Below are positions 11,948 through 23,817 of a stretch of 64,000 nucleotides of DNA, piece after piece. The notes beneath the pieces are model-generated. The model saw only the letters and a list, made by a program, of their open reading frames with translations. It was not told the DNA's origin and did no database searches. The stretch covers positions 10,573,731-10,637,730 of the forward strand of contig OX438758.1 in the NCBI GenBank assembly GCA_949316235.1, written 5' to 3'. The stretch is from Oegoconia quadripuncta (lineage: Eukaryota > Arthropoda > Insecta > Lepidoptera > Autostichidae). The first letter of the stretch is position 1. Every line of letters starts with the position of its first letter. The position numbers were made by a program, and so were the translations under genes.

Positions 11948-13871
11948 GTAGTGAATTGAATACTTTGTTTTGGGATTAAGACTGTTCAATAATCTATTAC
12001 TTTGACCGCATGAAGTTTTTGTAATTTCAGGACAAAAAGGTAAATCAGAATGTGAATCATGTATCGGGATATAAAAGATCAACTTCAAGAATGTAACCGA
12101 CATCCGAGGATTCAGAAATATTAAAGTCAATGTCCACATCTACCCATTCAAATCCACCATAAGGTAGAGGTTTCGACATAGCCCACTCGTATAAGTTGTT
12201 ATCTAAGTAGGTAAGATATGACTCCTTTTCATCCTGATTAAATGTTTGCATATATTTATTGTTTGCTTTAGCATGACGATTAGAACATTGAGAAATACCT
12301 CCTCTGATTCCCTTTTTAATAAATGATAACATTTCGAAATCAGTTAATAAGCAGGCCTGGAAGTGTGAAGCACTGCGCTGGATCTAATTTATAAGTATTT
12401 AAACAAAGCTTTCTGAAATTTTCAAATATATCAGTTAATAACAGAACAACAGTTTTCAAATATAAATCGGAGTATTCCCCCATATCTCTACCTTTGAAAT
12501 GTGTCCAAATTTTACAACGTGATCATAATCATCTTTGGAAATAGATGAGTCAGTTATGTGACTATAAAAATGCTTCTGCTCAGGTAAGTCATCAAATGAT
12601 TTAATGTGCTCGTATGGATACACCCCTTTTCTTATTAGTAATTTAAAATCTATATCATTAGGATTTTGTCTTTGTAACTCGGTAAAGTTCTCACTATTTA
12701 AGTTTTTAGCTAAACTATCTAAGGAAGCACTCATGAATCTATAGGAGTCTAAAAACCTTAGACTTATTATCTTTCCATCACATTTAATTTTTTTGGTAAA
12801 CGATATATACTTTTCCTTATTGAGTGGAATCAAATCTGTATCACTGTTTGTGTAGAATAATAAGAATGTGTTGAGGTACTTTAAAGTTGATTTTACAGTG
12901 TTGTGAGCGGCGCCCCTGTATTCACCCGCCAAATGATCATGATCTCTCACAGAGTCATCATTTAGCGGTTTACTACAAATATGACAATTAGTGGTGTTTA
13001 AAAAACTAGATTGGTCGTCTTCAGATAGGTCGCGCAATGGGATATTGGTATTCAAAGCTGAAGCAAAGTCTTCTATATCGGAACTTAATGTTTCAACGAA
13101 CACTTTACCACAGTTATTACCCCTATATGTTTTAAATTTTGATAATGAGTCATCGTGCGTACATTTATTATAATATCCAAAGCTGAATACATCGTGTCTC
13201 TCAACGTTTTGGGTATAAGAACCAGATTGATTATTATTATTTGAGTTTCTACTGGAGACTGGAGTTAAGAACACTTCAAAATCAGCATACACGACAAAGG
13301 GTACGACCATTTGTTTACTATCAAATTTTAAAATGTTCTTTGGGACCTCACCACCCAACTTATCTTTTTGGAGTGTAGAGTCTGGCATTTCTACTTTTAA
13401 ATGCATACAATCATGTTTCATATGTTCATTTAACTTGTCACAAGATGAAAAAGACATAAGGCAACCATCACAAATATGTTTTTTATGTTCTCGGCTATTA
13501 AGCTGAGTACTAATTAACCTACTCAAATTCTTAATGAGGCAATAGTGCCCAGTAGACGCATTGGATAAGTATAACAAATTAATATGTCTTTCTTTACGTT
13601 CTTTGGTATGAAATACTGGTCCCGTAACAATACTCTTACGTGATGAAGGATCTGTTTCTAAAGTGAACACATTAAAACCAATGTTATTGTTCTTTTCAAA
13701 CTTGTAAATATCAGAAAATTTCACGGGGTATTCAACATTAGTCATATTTAATGTTTGAGAGTAACGCTTATACGTACTGACCCTGTCACTACTACTACAC
13801 GATGGATATAGGGCCGATAATATTGCCCACTTAAAGCACTCATTATCATTATTTTTAACATTGATAATAGC
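11944..13871 (-). pseudogene. polB: Maverick/Polinton protein-primed DNA polymerase B, middle part
   Basis: The frame starts at the hAT insertion (AIINVKNNDNECFKWAIL) and runs through a C2H2-like finger (CDGCLMSFSSCDKLNEHMKH), an exonuclease motif YADFE (about 13282), and a Cys/His cluster (CHICSKPL...RDHDHLAGEYRGAAHN). It then continues to [37 protein letters not shown] and [11 protein letters not shown], where homology stops at the gypsy fragment. The polymerase would replicate a large self-synthesising transposon. Frame changes lie near 12490 and near 12345. The polymerase catalytic YxDTDS region is missing here. The N-terminal part continues at 18786-20230, beyond the hAT element. Confidence 0.85.
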
Positions 13872-13879
13872 CTTTTTAT
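13872..13879. repeat. hAT target-site duplication, left copy
   Basis: CTTTTTAT abuts the hAT end TAGTGATGTACCGAC and is repeated exactly at 18778-18785. Eight-base duplications are the rule for hAT elements. Confidence 0.95.
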
Positions 13880-14574
13880 TAGTGATGTACCGACTAGTCG
13901 GGAAAGCCGACTAGTCGGCCATATTTGTAGTCGGCGACTAGTCGGCTAAAAGCGCCGACTAGTCGGTCCATTTTTTACTCGAATTAATGTGCTTAATAAT
14001 TTCAAATTAATATGTTTAATAATTTAAAAGAGGTGATTGAAATAAAATTCAAATCTATGCTGTCTTATTTTTTAATATCCTTTTAAGGAACCCTTCGTTT
14101 CTCTATTAATTAATTGAACTTAGATCCAGAAATTAAAGTAAATATAATTAATTAATACTGCTAACAAAAAAGAAGAAATTCTTTAGTAAACTATTGGCAA
14201 AGTAAGTAGGTTTACAACTTAGAAATAGGAACTCTTCCTTTTACCTATTAATAATAAATAATTTATACATGAAATGAAACTTTCCGGATACCTATCGATT
14301 AAAAATAATAATAATTAAAGCATGACCAGAAATATAAAAAACCTGGAAATGGCAAGTGTGCCTCTAGTTTTTGGTCAGGCTTTAAATACTTCTATCAAAA
14401 TCAATCATACAAGGAATTATTTATTTAGTAAACAGTTTGTAGTACTAAGTATGATCTAGAAATAGGAACTCTTCTTTTGACAAATAATTACTTAATTGGA
14501 CTTAGATCCAGACATCAAATAAAATAATAACTTCTACTAACATAACAAAAAGTAAAAGAAGGTACATCACTATA

Positions 14575-16426
14575 GTAGACGCATTACGAACTGAGTCGTC
14601 GGGCCATAAATCATTTTTATCTGTCTATCTCGCTCGCACCTATAGAAATACGTCCATAACAATAGAGCGGCATAGTGATGTGCGTAAGAGTGGTCGAGGT
14701 GCATATATACAATAATTATAGATCGTGTTGATCGAATGAAACACTGTAGATCGTGTTGTGGCCCTGAAAAGGGCCGTTTTTTGCAATAAATTAATAAATA
14801 AAAAATATCCCTAGGGGATTATTAATTATTCATCCTCATCCGAATCTTCATCATCTGTGTCATCTTCCTGTAGATTTATTATCAGTGGCGGGGCTTCGTC
14901 TCTTAAAATGGCTTTCTGTAAGTCTTTGTCCTGGAGCTCCTCGGCATGCTTCACACATTTGGCCCAATCTTCTTGCGTAACATTATCTATAGCCTTGTGG
15001 AGAAGGATTTCAACATCTGCAATCTTGAATGTATGGTTATTTGCAGCAACTTCTCCTTTGACTTGAGCCCAGATGAGTTCGATGGGGTTATATTGACAAT
15101 GATATGGTGGCAGTCTTATCACTTCATGACCCCGTTCGTTTGCCAGCTGATCTAAGGCATAAATCTTCTTCGGGTTACTAGCTTTCACTTTTCTTAACAA
15201 TTCTTCCTTTATATCTGTATTCAAAAAAGAAATGTTCTTCTTTGTCAACCATTCTTGAATGTCACTTTTTTTTGTAGACGATGTGGGTATCCGTTCCAGT
15301 TGCATCGAATGGTAGCTGGCGTTATCGATGACTATGACAGAAGGTTCTTCAAGCACATTTAATAAATCAGAAAACCATTCTGTGTATGTGTTACCATCCA
15401 TTTCAGTATGGTAGTCAGCGTCCTTGGATTTAACGGCTTTAAAGATTAACTTTGCCTCCGGAACAAAGCCAGTCTTTCCAGAGCCGGCATGGCAAACAAT
15501 TAATCTCTGGCCCTTTCCTACGGGCTGATTCTTGAAACCACCTTCATCATTGTTTCCAAGCCACATGCGTTTTCTTGAGTGGTTTTGATTAACCCATGTC
15601 TCGTCAAGATAAAATCGTGGCCGTTGATCATTTGTTTTTCTGAGCATGTCCAGTTTTCTTAAAAAGTCCATTCTGGCACAGACTATGTCGATTCTTTCCA
15701 TTAAATACTTCCGTCCTTCGGCATTTTGCTTATATTTAAAGCCAACTTTCTTTAAAATTTTTCTCATTGAAGAATACCCGCACTTAAAATCAGGCATCTG
15801 TTCTCGGTATTTTTCTAAAATTTTAGTCACGGATGGATACTCTCCGTTGTCATAAAATGAATCAATCGTGCGTCGCAGTACACTTATATCAAAACTGTCT
15901 ATATCGGTGACAGTCGCAGGTTTCTTATAATTTGCTCTCGGTATATTCGGGCTGCCCGATTGGGTGACTTCTGTCTTTATGCGGTCCACGGTCGCTCTAC
16001 TAACTCCACAAAATAGCGCTGCCATGTCACGTGGTTTATTGAAGTTGAGTAAACTTATTTTCTCGGGATCACTTTTCAATTCGTTGAAAGACAGGAACAC
16101 GTTGTGAATTACAGTCCGAGCTAGAGCGTTGATATCACCTTTTAATTTATTCAAACCCACGTTAGAAAATAAATTCTCCATTGTGCACAAGAAAGTGTCA
16201 AAGGTGACTGTGTACATTTCATTACATTAATTACATTTATAGCAAAACAACAACCCTAACGGCGCATCGTAACGACCAATCAGGAGTCAGAGTGCTAATG
16301 AGGGTCACAGTGACTCATCGACAGCGCGTACGCAGGTAGCTTTATCGATAACGAACTGCATTGCGTTGCACATTCCTATCGTTATTGACGTTTATGGCCC
16401 GACGACTCAGTTCGTAATGCGTCAAC
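14575..16426 (-). mobile_element. DD82E-type Tc1/mariner-related transposon
   Basis: The element is 1852 bp, flanked by TA on both sides (14573-14574 and 16427-16428). Terminal inverted repeats of about 34 bp differ at one base; they start GTAGACGCATTACGAAC on the left and GTTGACGCATTACGAAC on the right. It holds one uninterrupted transposase gene. It is inserted in the hAT element, whose flanking sequence rejoins as CATCACTA then TAGTTC. Confidence 0.93.
14826..16217 (-). CDS. Intact DD82E-like transposase (Sailor-like)
   Basis: A single 463-residue frame, or 452 residues from the second ATG (MENLFSNVG), with no break. An N-terminal helix-turn-helix region (FCGVSRATVDRIKTEV) is followed by a DDE core: D in FYLDETWVNQ (about 15600), D in VIVIDNASYHS (about 15320) and E in YNPIELIWAQVKGEV (about 15080). 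About 81 residues separate the second D from the E, far more than the 34-39 of classic Tc1/mariner proteins and in line with the group described as DD82E/Sailor. The C-terminus is a run of Asp/Glu (EDDTDDEDSDEDE). It would cut at its inverted repeats and insert at TA. The clean frame and near-identical ends suggest recent activity. Confidence 0.88.
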   Translation of the reverse strand: MYTVTFDTFLCTMENLFSNVGLNKLKGDINALARTVIHNVFLSFNELKSDPEKISLLNFNKPRDMAALFCGVSRATVDRIKTEVTQSGSPNIPRANYKKPATVTDIDSFDISVLRRTIDSFYDNGEYPSVTKILEKYREQMPDFKCGYSSMRKILKKVGFKYKQNAEGRKYLMERIDIVCARMDFLRKLDMLRKTNDQRPRFYLDETWVNQNHSRKRMWLGNNDEGGFKNQPVGKGQRLIVCHAGSGKTGFVPEAKLIFKAVKSKDADYHTEMDGNTYTEWFSDLLNVLEEPSVIVIDNASYHSMQLERIPTSSTKKSDIQEWLTKKNISFLNTDIKEELLRKVKASNPKKIYALDQLANERGHEVIRLPPYHCQYNPIELIWAQVKGEVAANNHTFKIADVEILLHKAIDNVTQEDWAKCVKHAEELQDKDLQKAILRDEAPPLIINLQEDDTDDEDSDEDE

Positions 16427-16487
16427 TATAGTTCTTATCTTATCATTAATAAAAAAGTTGCAATAAAGTAAAATATGAGCAGATTAC

Positions 16488-18427
16488 CTATAGTCTACTA
16501 GAGAATGTTACTTTGTTATTTATATTTTTAATAAGGGGGAAATTATGATGTAAGAATACTAAACTCTCTGCCCTTTCTGGTAGCAATCGATTTCTTTTGG
16601 TTTCGTATACGTTGCCAGCCTCAGAGAAGAGTCTTTCGCTGTAAACGGAACTAGCTGGACAACCAAGGTAGACTTTAGCAAGGCGCGACATTTCAGGATA
16701 TCTAGAAGCGTTACGACTCCACCACTCAAATGGGTCACTGTTGCGATTTATTACTGGTAAAACTAAGTAGGAGTGTAGTTCGTGAGCTGCTCTCGGTTTG
16801 TCATCATGAACATCTTCTATTTTCCTTGACACTAGTTCATTGTAACATTGCCAGAAATTACGATGTGTTGCTGCTTCTATATTGCCTTCATCGATAGTGC
16901 TTTGAAGATGAAGATGTTCGTCTTTATCAGTATCACTCTCATCATCACTTGAATTATTTTTCAGAGCTTCTAATAAAAATTGTGACCGTACAGTGATGAG
17001 TTTCTCAGCATCAAAAAACTGTTGCTTGTATCTTGGATCCAAGAATGTGGCCAAAGTGAAGAGCTTGTTGTTTTCTAAGTCAAACCTGCTTTTTAAATCA
17101 TTTTCTAATAGTTTTTATTTCCATGATCTCATTGTTTCCATCACAGTAATTCTGTAGGTACATCTGCAAAGTTTTCACATGAGGTATTACTTCAGATAAT
17201 GAAGAACAGCTTGAACTTATGATCTTCGTAATCTCTTCAAATGGCTTCAGCAGTTCAACACTTTTTTCAACCATTTTCCACTCTTCACTAGATAAATTTT
17301 CGAAATTTACAGATGTTTCAGCCAGATATAAAGAAACAGCACGTTTTTGTTCTAATAGATGGGACATCATGTAGTACGACGAATTCCACCTAGTAATTAC
17401 GTCTTGTACAAGCTGGTGGTCCGGTAAGTGAAGTTCTTTCCGCAAGTCACGAAGTTTTGACTGAGCTGTACTAGAATGGTTAAAGTGTGTAACAATGCGT
17501 CTTGACTTTGTAATTATTTGTATCATAGTGTTATGTTTCAATGCCGTATTGATTGCCAGTTGTAAAGTATGTATGAAACAAGGAACCCCATTGAAAACTG
17601 AGTCATCAATGGCTTTCGCCACATTTCTACCGTTGTCTCGCACAATAGCGTGAATTTTGTCGTTCTTTATATCCTGGTATTTCTTCTAGGCAGTTTTTGA
17701 TATTCACGGCCGTATGTGTTTCTGGGAAATGTGTCATTTGTAGAACTGCATGGTGAAACTTGAAACTATCATCCAACCAGTGTACTGTGAAACTTAAAAA
17801 ACTTTCCGTATTATTTATATTTGTCCACAAGTCCGTTGTGACTGAAATTGCGGCCGCAAGTAGAACTCCTTTACGAATTTCAGACGTAGTTTCTTCGTAA
17901 AGACGTGGAATTATGTTATCTGTGAAATATTTTCTACTGGGTATGGTATATTTTGGTTTAATTATTTTCATCAAGTTTTTGAAGCCAGTATTTTCGACAA
18001 TAGACAACGGCTGGTTGTCCAAAGCAATCATCTCACCAATGGCAACACTAATATCCGTTGATCTAGAATCTTCATGAGACCACTGTACAACAAAACTTTC
18101 TTTAATATTTTGCTGGTATTTTTGAGATAAACTGCCTTCTGAAGAATCTAGTGTAGCCAACGTTGGAGTTGGAGGTGTAGACAATGTTGGAGAACCCAGC
18201 GGCGGATCATCTTCTTTTTGTGAACTACTTTTAATCGCAGCATCTAGTTGAACCATCAGTTGTGGATGTTTGTATTTAATATGATTGTTCATGCTCGAAC
18301 AATTTGCCTTTTTCCCCTGACCACCACGAGAAATAACTGCTTGGCACTGATTGCACTTCACTTTACTACCTCCTTCTCCATCTAACTCGTCAAAGAAAGT
18401 CCAAATGCGTGATTTCTTCTTCGACAT
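16488..18427 (-). pseudogene. hAT transposase with BED zinc finger, two frameshifts
   Basis: The N-terminus is a BED finger (RIWTFFDELDG, VKCNQCQ, MNNHIKYKHP) at about 18410-18280. The hAT core follows (SVTTDLWTN, QDVITRWNSSYYM). The C-terminal dimerisation region is SSVYSERLFSEAGNVYETKR (about 16600-16660). Frame changes occur near 17660 (PGYKERQ versus DIKNDKIHAIVRDNG) and near 17110 (EIKTIRK versus LLENDLKSRFDLENN); the latter lies at an A-run. The gene is otherwise complete from MSKKKSRIW to FSSRL. It looks dead, though only lightly damaged. Confidence 0.88.
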
Positions 18428-18777
18428 GACGCAAATAATTTCAATACGGTAGTTCCACTTCCACTACCTACTAATAAAATAATATGCACTGTAAAATTAC
18501 GTAATTCAACTTTGTTTTATTTTTTATTAATTAAAACACTAAGAGACACCGCCCGTACCTCGCACGTAAACAAATGCAATGTAAACAATAACACGTCCTG
18601 ACAAGTTCCCCTGGCCGCCCGCCGGGCGCCCGCCGTCACACGAAAGAAAGCAAGTAACGAACATTGCCGATGTCACCCGAACTCAAGCGAAAGCAATGAT
18701 CGGCTTGGCCGACTAGTCGGCCATTTTGAAGCCTACTAGTCGGCTAGTCGGCCAAAGTCATAGTCGGCCCCTCTCTA

Positions 18778-18785
18778 CTTTTTAT
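18778..18785. repeat. hAT target-site duplication, right copy
   Basis: CTTTTTAT, the exact partner of 13872-13879. Confidence 0.95.
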
Positions 18786-20230
18786 GTTTAATATCAAGCG
18801 GTAAATCTATATATGAGGAACCGTTTAATGGATTGTATTTATTCACATTCATATCTAAATAAATAAGTCTATTTAGAGACCACCCACTATCTTTTTTTTC
18901 AAAGCTTTCCAATTTAGATGTGAATATGGAACATACTTCTCTTATGAATATATCTAAATCGTCACCCAAACTCACAACAGTATTAGCCGATTGAAAATCA
19001 AAATTATTGGTAGTATCTCTACTTGGTTGAGTGAAGGAACCACTAATAATAAAATTTACTTTTACTGAGTTATACCTGGTGATAACGTCTTGAAGGAGAT
19101 GAAGCAAGCTAATTTTAATGTTTGCAAAAAACTCCTCAGTCGTTTTAAATATATCGGTTTCTTGTGAGTTTTGTGAGATTTTAAATGTAAAAATCCTATG
19201 CTTGAAAGCAGATTCAACTAATGTGATATTTAGACAATAAAAAACAGCACTCCATTTTTATGGTGATTTGACATTAAATGACTTGTGAAATACTGTTTTC
19301 TGATCCAAATATTACATATGTCACATAATTTATTTGTACCTCGGTCAGGCGTCTGCATGGGACTTCTTTGGACATCATCATGTTGCGAAGTCAAAGATGA
19401 TCTTTCGTCTTGGTTGTTTATTACAGGGCTAACTGAATCAAGACCATATCCTTCTTGAACACGTGCACTTTCGATGTTTTCGCAGACCGTATACATTTCG
19501 TCTTCACAAGTTTGAGGAAACAGTTCGGTAGCTATTGAGTTATCCCTTTGGTTAATCACGCACATACCACTTTCGATGTTTTCACAGGCTGCATACATTT
19601 CGTCTTCACAAGTTTGAGGAAATAGTTCGGTAGATGTTGAGTTATCCCTTGGGTTAATCACGCGCATACCACTTTCGATGTTTTCGCAGGCTGCATACAT
19701 TTCGTCTTCACACGTTTGAGAAAATAGTTCGGTAGATGTTGAGTCATCCCTTTGGTTAATCACGCACATATCACTTTCGATGTTTTCGCAGGCTGTATAC
19801 ATTTCGTCTTCACAAGTTTGAGCAAACAGTTCGGTAGAGTTATCATCTTTATTCTCTACTTCATCACACTTTAAACACATTTCCTCCTCTAAAGTTTGTG
19901 AAAACAATATATTATTTGATACAGACTACTCTAAATCAGACACAGATAACTTTACACGTTTTGAACTGCTACCTGCATTGCTATCGCTAACGTGTTTATT
20001 CTTGAGATTGTTCTCTACAAAACTCAAAGAAAAGTCATCAGTAAAGATATCACAATTTTCTAGAATGTCACCGACTTCATACATCTCCTCATCCCAAGTA
20101 TCTTCGAATTGTTCAGCTGATACACCAACACTATTATCGTCGCCATCGTCTGCTTTCAACGTTACCGTAGCAGATCTCTTAGTAGACAGGACCAACGTAG
20201 TATTCACTGTTCGATTACCAAAACTGAACT
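18786..20230 (-). pseudogene. polB: Maverick/Polinton DNA polymerase B, N-terminal part
   Basis: Upstream half of the polymerase gene. It runs from an acidic N-terminal region (about 20220) through a repetitive segment, a Cys/His motif (CDICNIWIRKQYFTSHLMSN), then VESAFKHRIFTFKI, LLHLLQDVITRYNSVKVNF and DLPLDIKHKK, where the hAT element interrupts it. It carries an in-frame TAG at about 19926 between KLSVSDLE and SVSNNILFSQ, and a frameshift at an A5 run near 19258. No good ATG is visible at the 5' edge, so an upstream exon is either missing or spliced. Confidence 0.78.
19460..19850 (-). repeat. 102-bp coding tandem repeat in Polinton polB
   Basis: Four 102-bp units at exact spacing (the shared CATTTCGTCTTCACA block starts at 19494, 19596, 19698 and 19800) encode 34-residue repeats of the type TELFPQTCEDEMYAACENIE. 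More diverged cousins (DTWDEEMYEVGDILENCD and QTLEEEMCLKCDEVEN) lie further toward the N-terminus. The array is acidic and probably disordered. Confidence 0.92.
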
Positions 20231-21533
20231 AAATATAAGAGAACACGATTAATATTTAAAAGAGTTGTGAGCAACGACTTGTACAAAACGACAATCAGTT
20301 AATTATAATAAAATAATCCATGAACTTTCTCACTTACTAATGGTATAGTGTACTGATATAGCTAATGCTCCGAATTAGTAATGAATGCAACGGTCAATTA
20401 CTAATCACTCGGTTAGTGGAGTTTTGTTGTGAAATAAATATCTTTAAGTAATTGAGACATTTACGATAGATCTCGAAAACGAAAAGAATATGTAGGTCAA
20501 CACTCCAAAACTTCACCAATACAAATTCACTAATGAGGTGATCATTATCTAATTGGTCCATACCAATCATAAACTTCACTAGGTATTTGACGGGTGATAA
20601 CGTCAGTGCGCCAGAACCAGCGAAAACACTACTAATAGCATTGTTGTGTTCCGGTTGTCAGAGATAAGATAGCCAGTTCCCCTAATATTTGGGTTTCCGG
20701 GTCAGTACGCTTCCACCCAAAGACTACAATGTATATACGGAGATAGACGGGTATGTTGGCGTTTGCAAGCGACTCGGCTTCACACCGCCATCTATCCGCA
20801 ATGATGTGTAACTAACCTCGTCAAGGTCATGAAAATTAGCCGTACCTACCTAAATCTGGCAACTTGATTTATTTTCAATAAAACATGAAATTTCAATTGT
20901 TTCATCAAAATTTCAATGCTGTCATCGAAAATAAACCTCCGAAGTAACTACACATATTATCTAGTTAGGTATCGGTATACAATAAAACACACGATTTAAC
21001 ACAAATATTTTATTTAGGAAAAAAAAATAACTATCATCATCTACCCGTGGGAATAAAATTAATACAAAACAAAAACATACGGAAAAATGTGAAAAAGACG
21101 TATATGTAATATATTTAGTGTAAGTTTATTATTCAGTTATCTTTTCTTTTTTTATTTGTTTTATTATTCGTTATATGATTTTTTCTTTTGCACACAATAA
21201 ACTGCTAAACCCCAAATTTACTAAGTTTCCTATTTCAATGCTCAGGTTGACTGGAAGAGATCTCTTAAAGAAATAAGTCCACCTTTGTACGTGACCTATT
21301 GTTTGTACTCTGTTATTGTAATATTTTGGTGCAATAAAGAATAATAAAAAGACAAAAATTACAATCAAAAATACATATTTATTTATCGGAAAGGAAAATG
21401 TAAATGACAAAGAAAATGTACTTAATATTAAAGTTACCTAATAACGGAAAAAGTACATATACTGTGCTGTATAATCCCCTTACTAAAACATATTTACACA
21501 TTGAATAAGATATGGTGGTTCCTGTTTTTCTTT
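20231..21533. other. Non-coding DNA between Polinton and DIRS-like element
   Basis: No gene is supportable. TTACTAAT/ATTAGTAA words recur at 20335-20550 around a weak inverted repeat (GTTAGTGGAGTTTTG near 20413; CAAAACTTCACCAATAC near 20507), which may be a decayed MITE. The stretch 21000-21500 is AT-rich and probably the 3' region of the DIRS-like element. I do not see a tyrosine recombinase gene there. Confidence 0.4.
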
Positions 21534-23637
21534 CTACGAAAATAGAGTCAGTGAGAGAGACTTGCGAATTTGAATTGGATGACCCAGAGACCTCCGTTTC
21601 AGGTCGGCCCACCAGAATACTCGATTCCAACGTGGAACGATCAAGATGAATATTCCGCGAGCTCTGTTCAAGTGTGACAACACTCGGGGTATCAGTGCCG
21701 GGGGAGGGAATACCCAGGCTAGGTCGAAGATCCATGTTCTGCTGAACGCATCTATGAAAGCCGCATCCTTGTCTTTCGCATCTCGGGCTACATAGATCGG
21801 AACAACTTTTGAGAAGGAGGTTGCAAAGAGGTCTATGTGGGGGGTGCCCCACTTTTTGAACAGTAAGCTCGTCACCTGATCCGATAGATGCCAGTCTGCA
21901 AGCGCATTCTGCCGTGATAGGCTGTCGGCCATCTCGTTGTAAATACCCGGAATGTAGTAAGCAAATGCCTCTATTCTGTTCGCGTAGGCCAGCTCTAAAA
22001 TTTTCGCTACTAGATCTGTTAGGACACTCGACCGTGTTCCCCCCTGATTCCGTATGTATGACACAACGGTTTTGTTGTCGGACTGAATAATGACTCGTCG
22101 ATCCTGTAGCTGAGGTAGTGCCCTCTGGAATGCCTGGTACACCGCAAATAACTCCTTGCGGTTTATATGCCACGAAATTTGGTTTTTTAGCCATAGCCCG
22201 CTTATTAGAGACCCATTGACATGAGCACCCCAACCGCTGTCCGACGCATCTGCCGTGATAAATACTGTCTCCTGACGTGTGAAAATTTCTCGTCCCTTCT
22301 GAAGATTCTCCAGCCACCAAGAACACTCCTGCAGAGCTTTTGTCGGCAACAGGTACTTCCGAGTCCTCTGATGTTGAGGAAGACAATTGGCCGCGCGTTG
22401 AAGATGTCTTGCGTGCAGTCTTCCCAGCGGCACCGCAAAAGAGGCAAAGTTTAACTCTTTCCCGTCATCCAATTCCATGTTCCTGTCTTTAATATCTTCA
22501 CGAGGATGCTTTTCACATCGACTATCTTTTTGTCTGGCAAGGAGATTCTGTTTCGTTCTGTGTCCCACATCATTCCCAAGTATTCTAGGCAATGAGTTGG
22601 TGGGCTTAGAGACTTTTCTCTGTTTATTATCCAACCCAAATCCTCTAGGAAATTCACCGCGCATGCTGTGTCCTCTATTAGACTGTCCTCCTGCTGATTG
22701 GCTATGAGGAAATCGTCGAGGTACACAATTACTCGTATACCCATTTGTCTTAGCTGTGCTGCTATCCAGTTTGACACTCTTGCGAACGTGAGCGGAGCGG
22801 TCGATAGGCCAAACGGTAGACAAGTAAATTGAAGCTTTCTTTGCCGGTGGACTATTGCTAAGAACTTCCTGTGGCCCGGTTTCACAGGAATGTGAAAGTG
22901 TGCTTGTGAGATGTCTATCTTTGCTAGAAAGTCGGCTGGTTGAAGAAAATCTGGCACCTTGTGATGATTTAGAAGGCGAAATTTCTTTGGCCGAAGATAA
23001 TTGTTCAAGCCGCGTAGATTTATAATAGTGCGAAGACTCCCGTCGGACTTTGGGATTGGGAACATCTTTGACAGGTAACCGACCGGTGATCGGCAATCCT
23101 CCAAAACTCCTTGACATATTAGCATCTGTATCTCTGAGTCCATCCCTAAAGTTACAAATTTGGACAGGCGGTTGCTCGTTAGAGGGACAAGAGGGGGTTT
23201 CAGTACAAACGGAATGGAATATCCTTCTAATACTTTTAAGATTCCGGGAGGCGCCCCGTGCTGCCGCCATATGTTTACAAAATTGCCCAGCCTCCCGCCT
23301 CTGAAGCCTTCAGGATCTCTTCGGCTTTTTGGCATCGGATTCCCTGTGGGAGTTGTCCCTGGAGTTGGGGATCTGGCTCCGCTTTGTCGCTTTTCTGGGA
23401 TAGGTTTTTCTTGACTCAGCATTCGTCGCCTTGAAGGTATGGGATTTAGTTCGATAAGATTTGGACGTTTTAGGAAGCTTATTTTGTTGTTCGAAGCTGG
23501 AAGTGCTTCGTGGCTTGGATCTCGGTTTGAACGTACTGGAAGAAGATCCACGAAAAAAACCTTTAAGCGAAGGTTGCTTTTACAATTCTGAGACCTGCTG
23601 CTCGTCAAAGAGATGTGTCGAAGACGGTGGGATGGCG
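21534..23637 (-). pseudogene. DIRS-like reverse transcriptase and RNase H
   Basis: Reverse transcriptase reads DFLAKIDISQAHFHIPVKPG, LQFTCLPFGLSTAPLTFAR and the active-site box VIVYLDDFLIAN (about 22715). RNase H follows in another frame (ITADASDSGWGAHVNGS, WHINRKELFAVYQAFQRA, IIQSDNKTVVSYIRNQGG, MADSLSR), then a DIRS-type tail (WGTPHIDLFATSFSK). The switch from the first frame (ending NWMTGKS) to the second lies near 22460 and is probably a frameshift. The frame starts in DNA overlapping the gag end. DIRS elements normally also carry a tyrosine recombinase, which I cannot find, so this copy may be truncated at its 3' side or belong to a related group. Confidence 0.78.
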
Positions 23638-23817
23638 TTAGAGCCAAACCACACGGGCGGTGCGGCGCCGCACCGCAAGCCATTTCGCCGCGCTGGCGAC
23701 CACACGGGCAGAGCGGCGTCGCAGCGGCGACGCAACGTTCTACGGAGCCGCGGCGGCGCCGCAGCGGCGCCAAAATGAGGGGTTGCCTATCACTACGTAC
23801 GACAGTCTGTAATAACA

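Larger units (their letters stand above)
13880..18777 (-). mobile_element. hAT DNA transposon inserted in Polinton polB
   Basis: The ends read TAGTGATGTACCGACTA (13880 inward) and TAGAGAGGGGCCGACTA (18777 inward). Both fit the hAT terminal pattern and are flanked by an 8-bp duplication, CTTTTTAT. Copies of CCGACTAGTCGG, or close variants, are clustered just inside both ends, as expected for subterminal transposase-binding sites. Removing the element and one duplication rejoins the polymerase frame across LDIKHKK and AIINVKNND. The element contains a nested Tc1/mariner-like element at 14575-16426, so its own length was about 3.0 kb. Confidence 0.95.

Noticed and set aside
19460..19850. CRISPR-like array (regular spacing)
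   Set aside because: Units are contiguous 102-bp coding repeats without unique spacers, in a eukaryotic element.
21379..22386. A 335-codon open frame overlapping the DIRS-like RNase H in another phase
   Set aside because: It has no recognisable motif, lies entirely across a well-supported RNase H frame, and its end runs into AT-rich 3' sequence. DIRS elements do have overlapping frames, but this one shows no recombinase residues.
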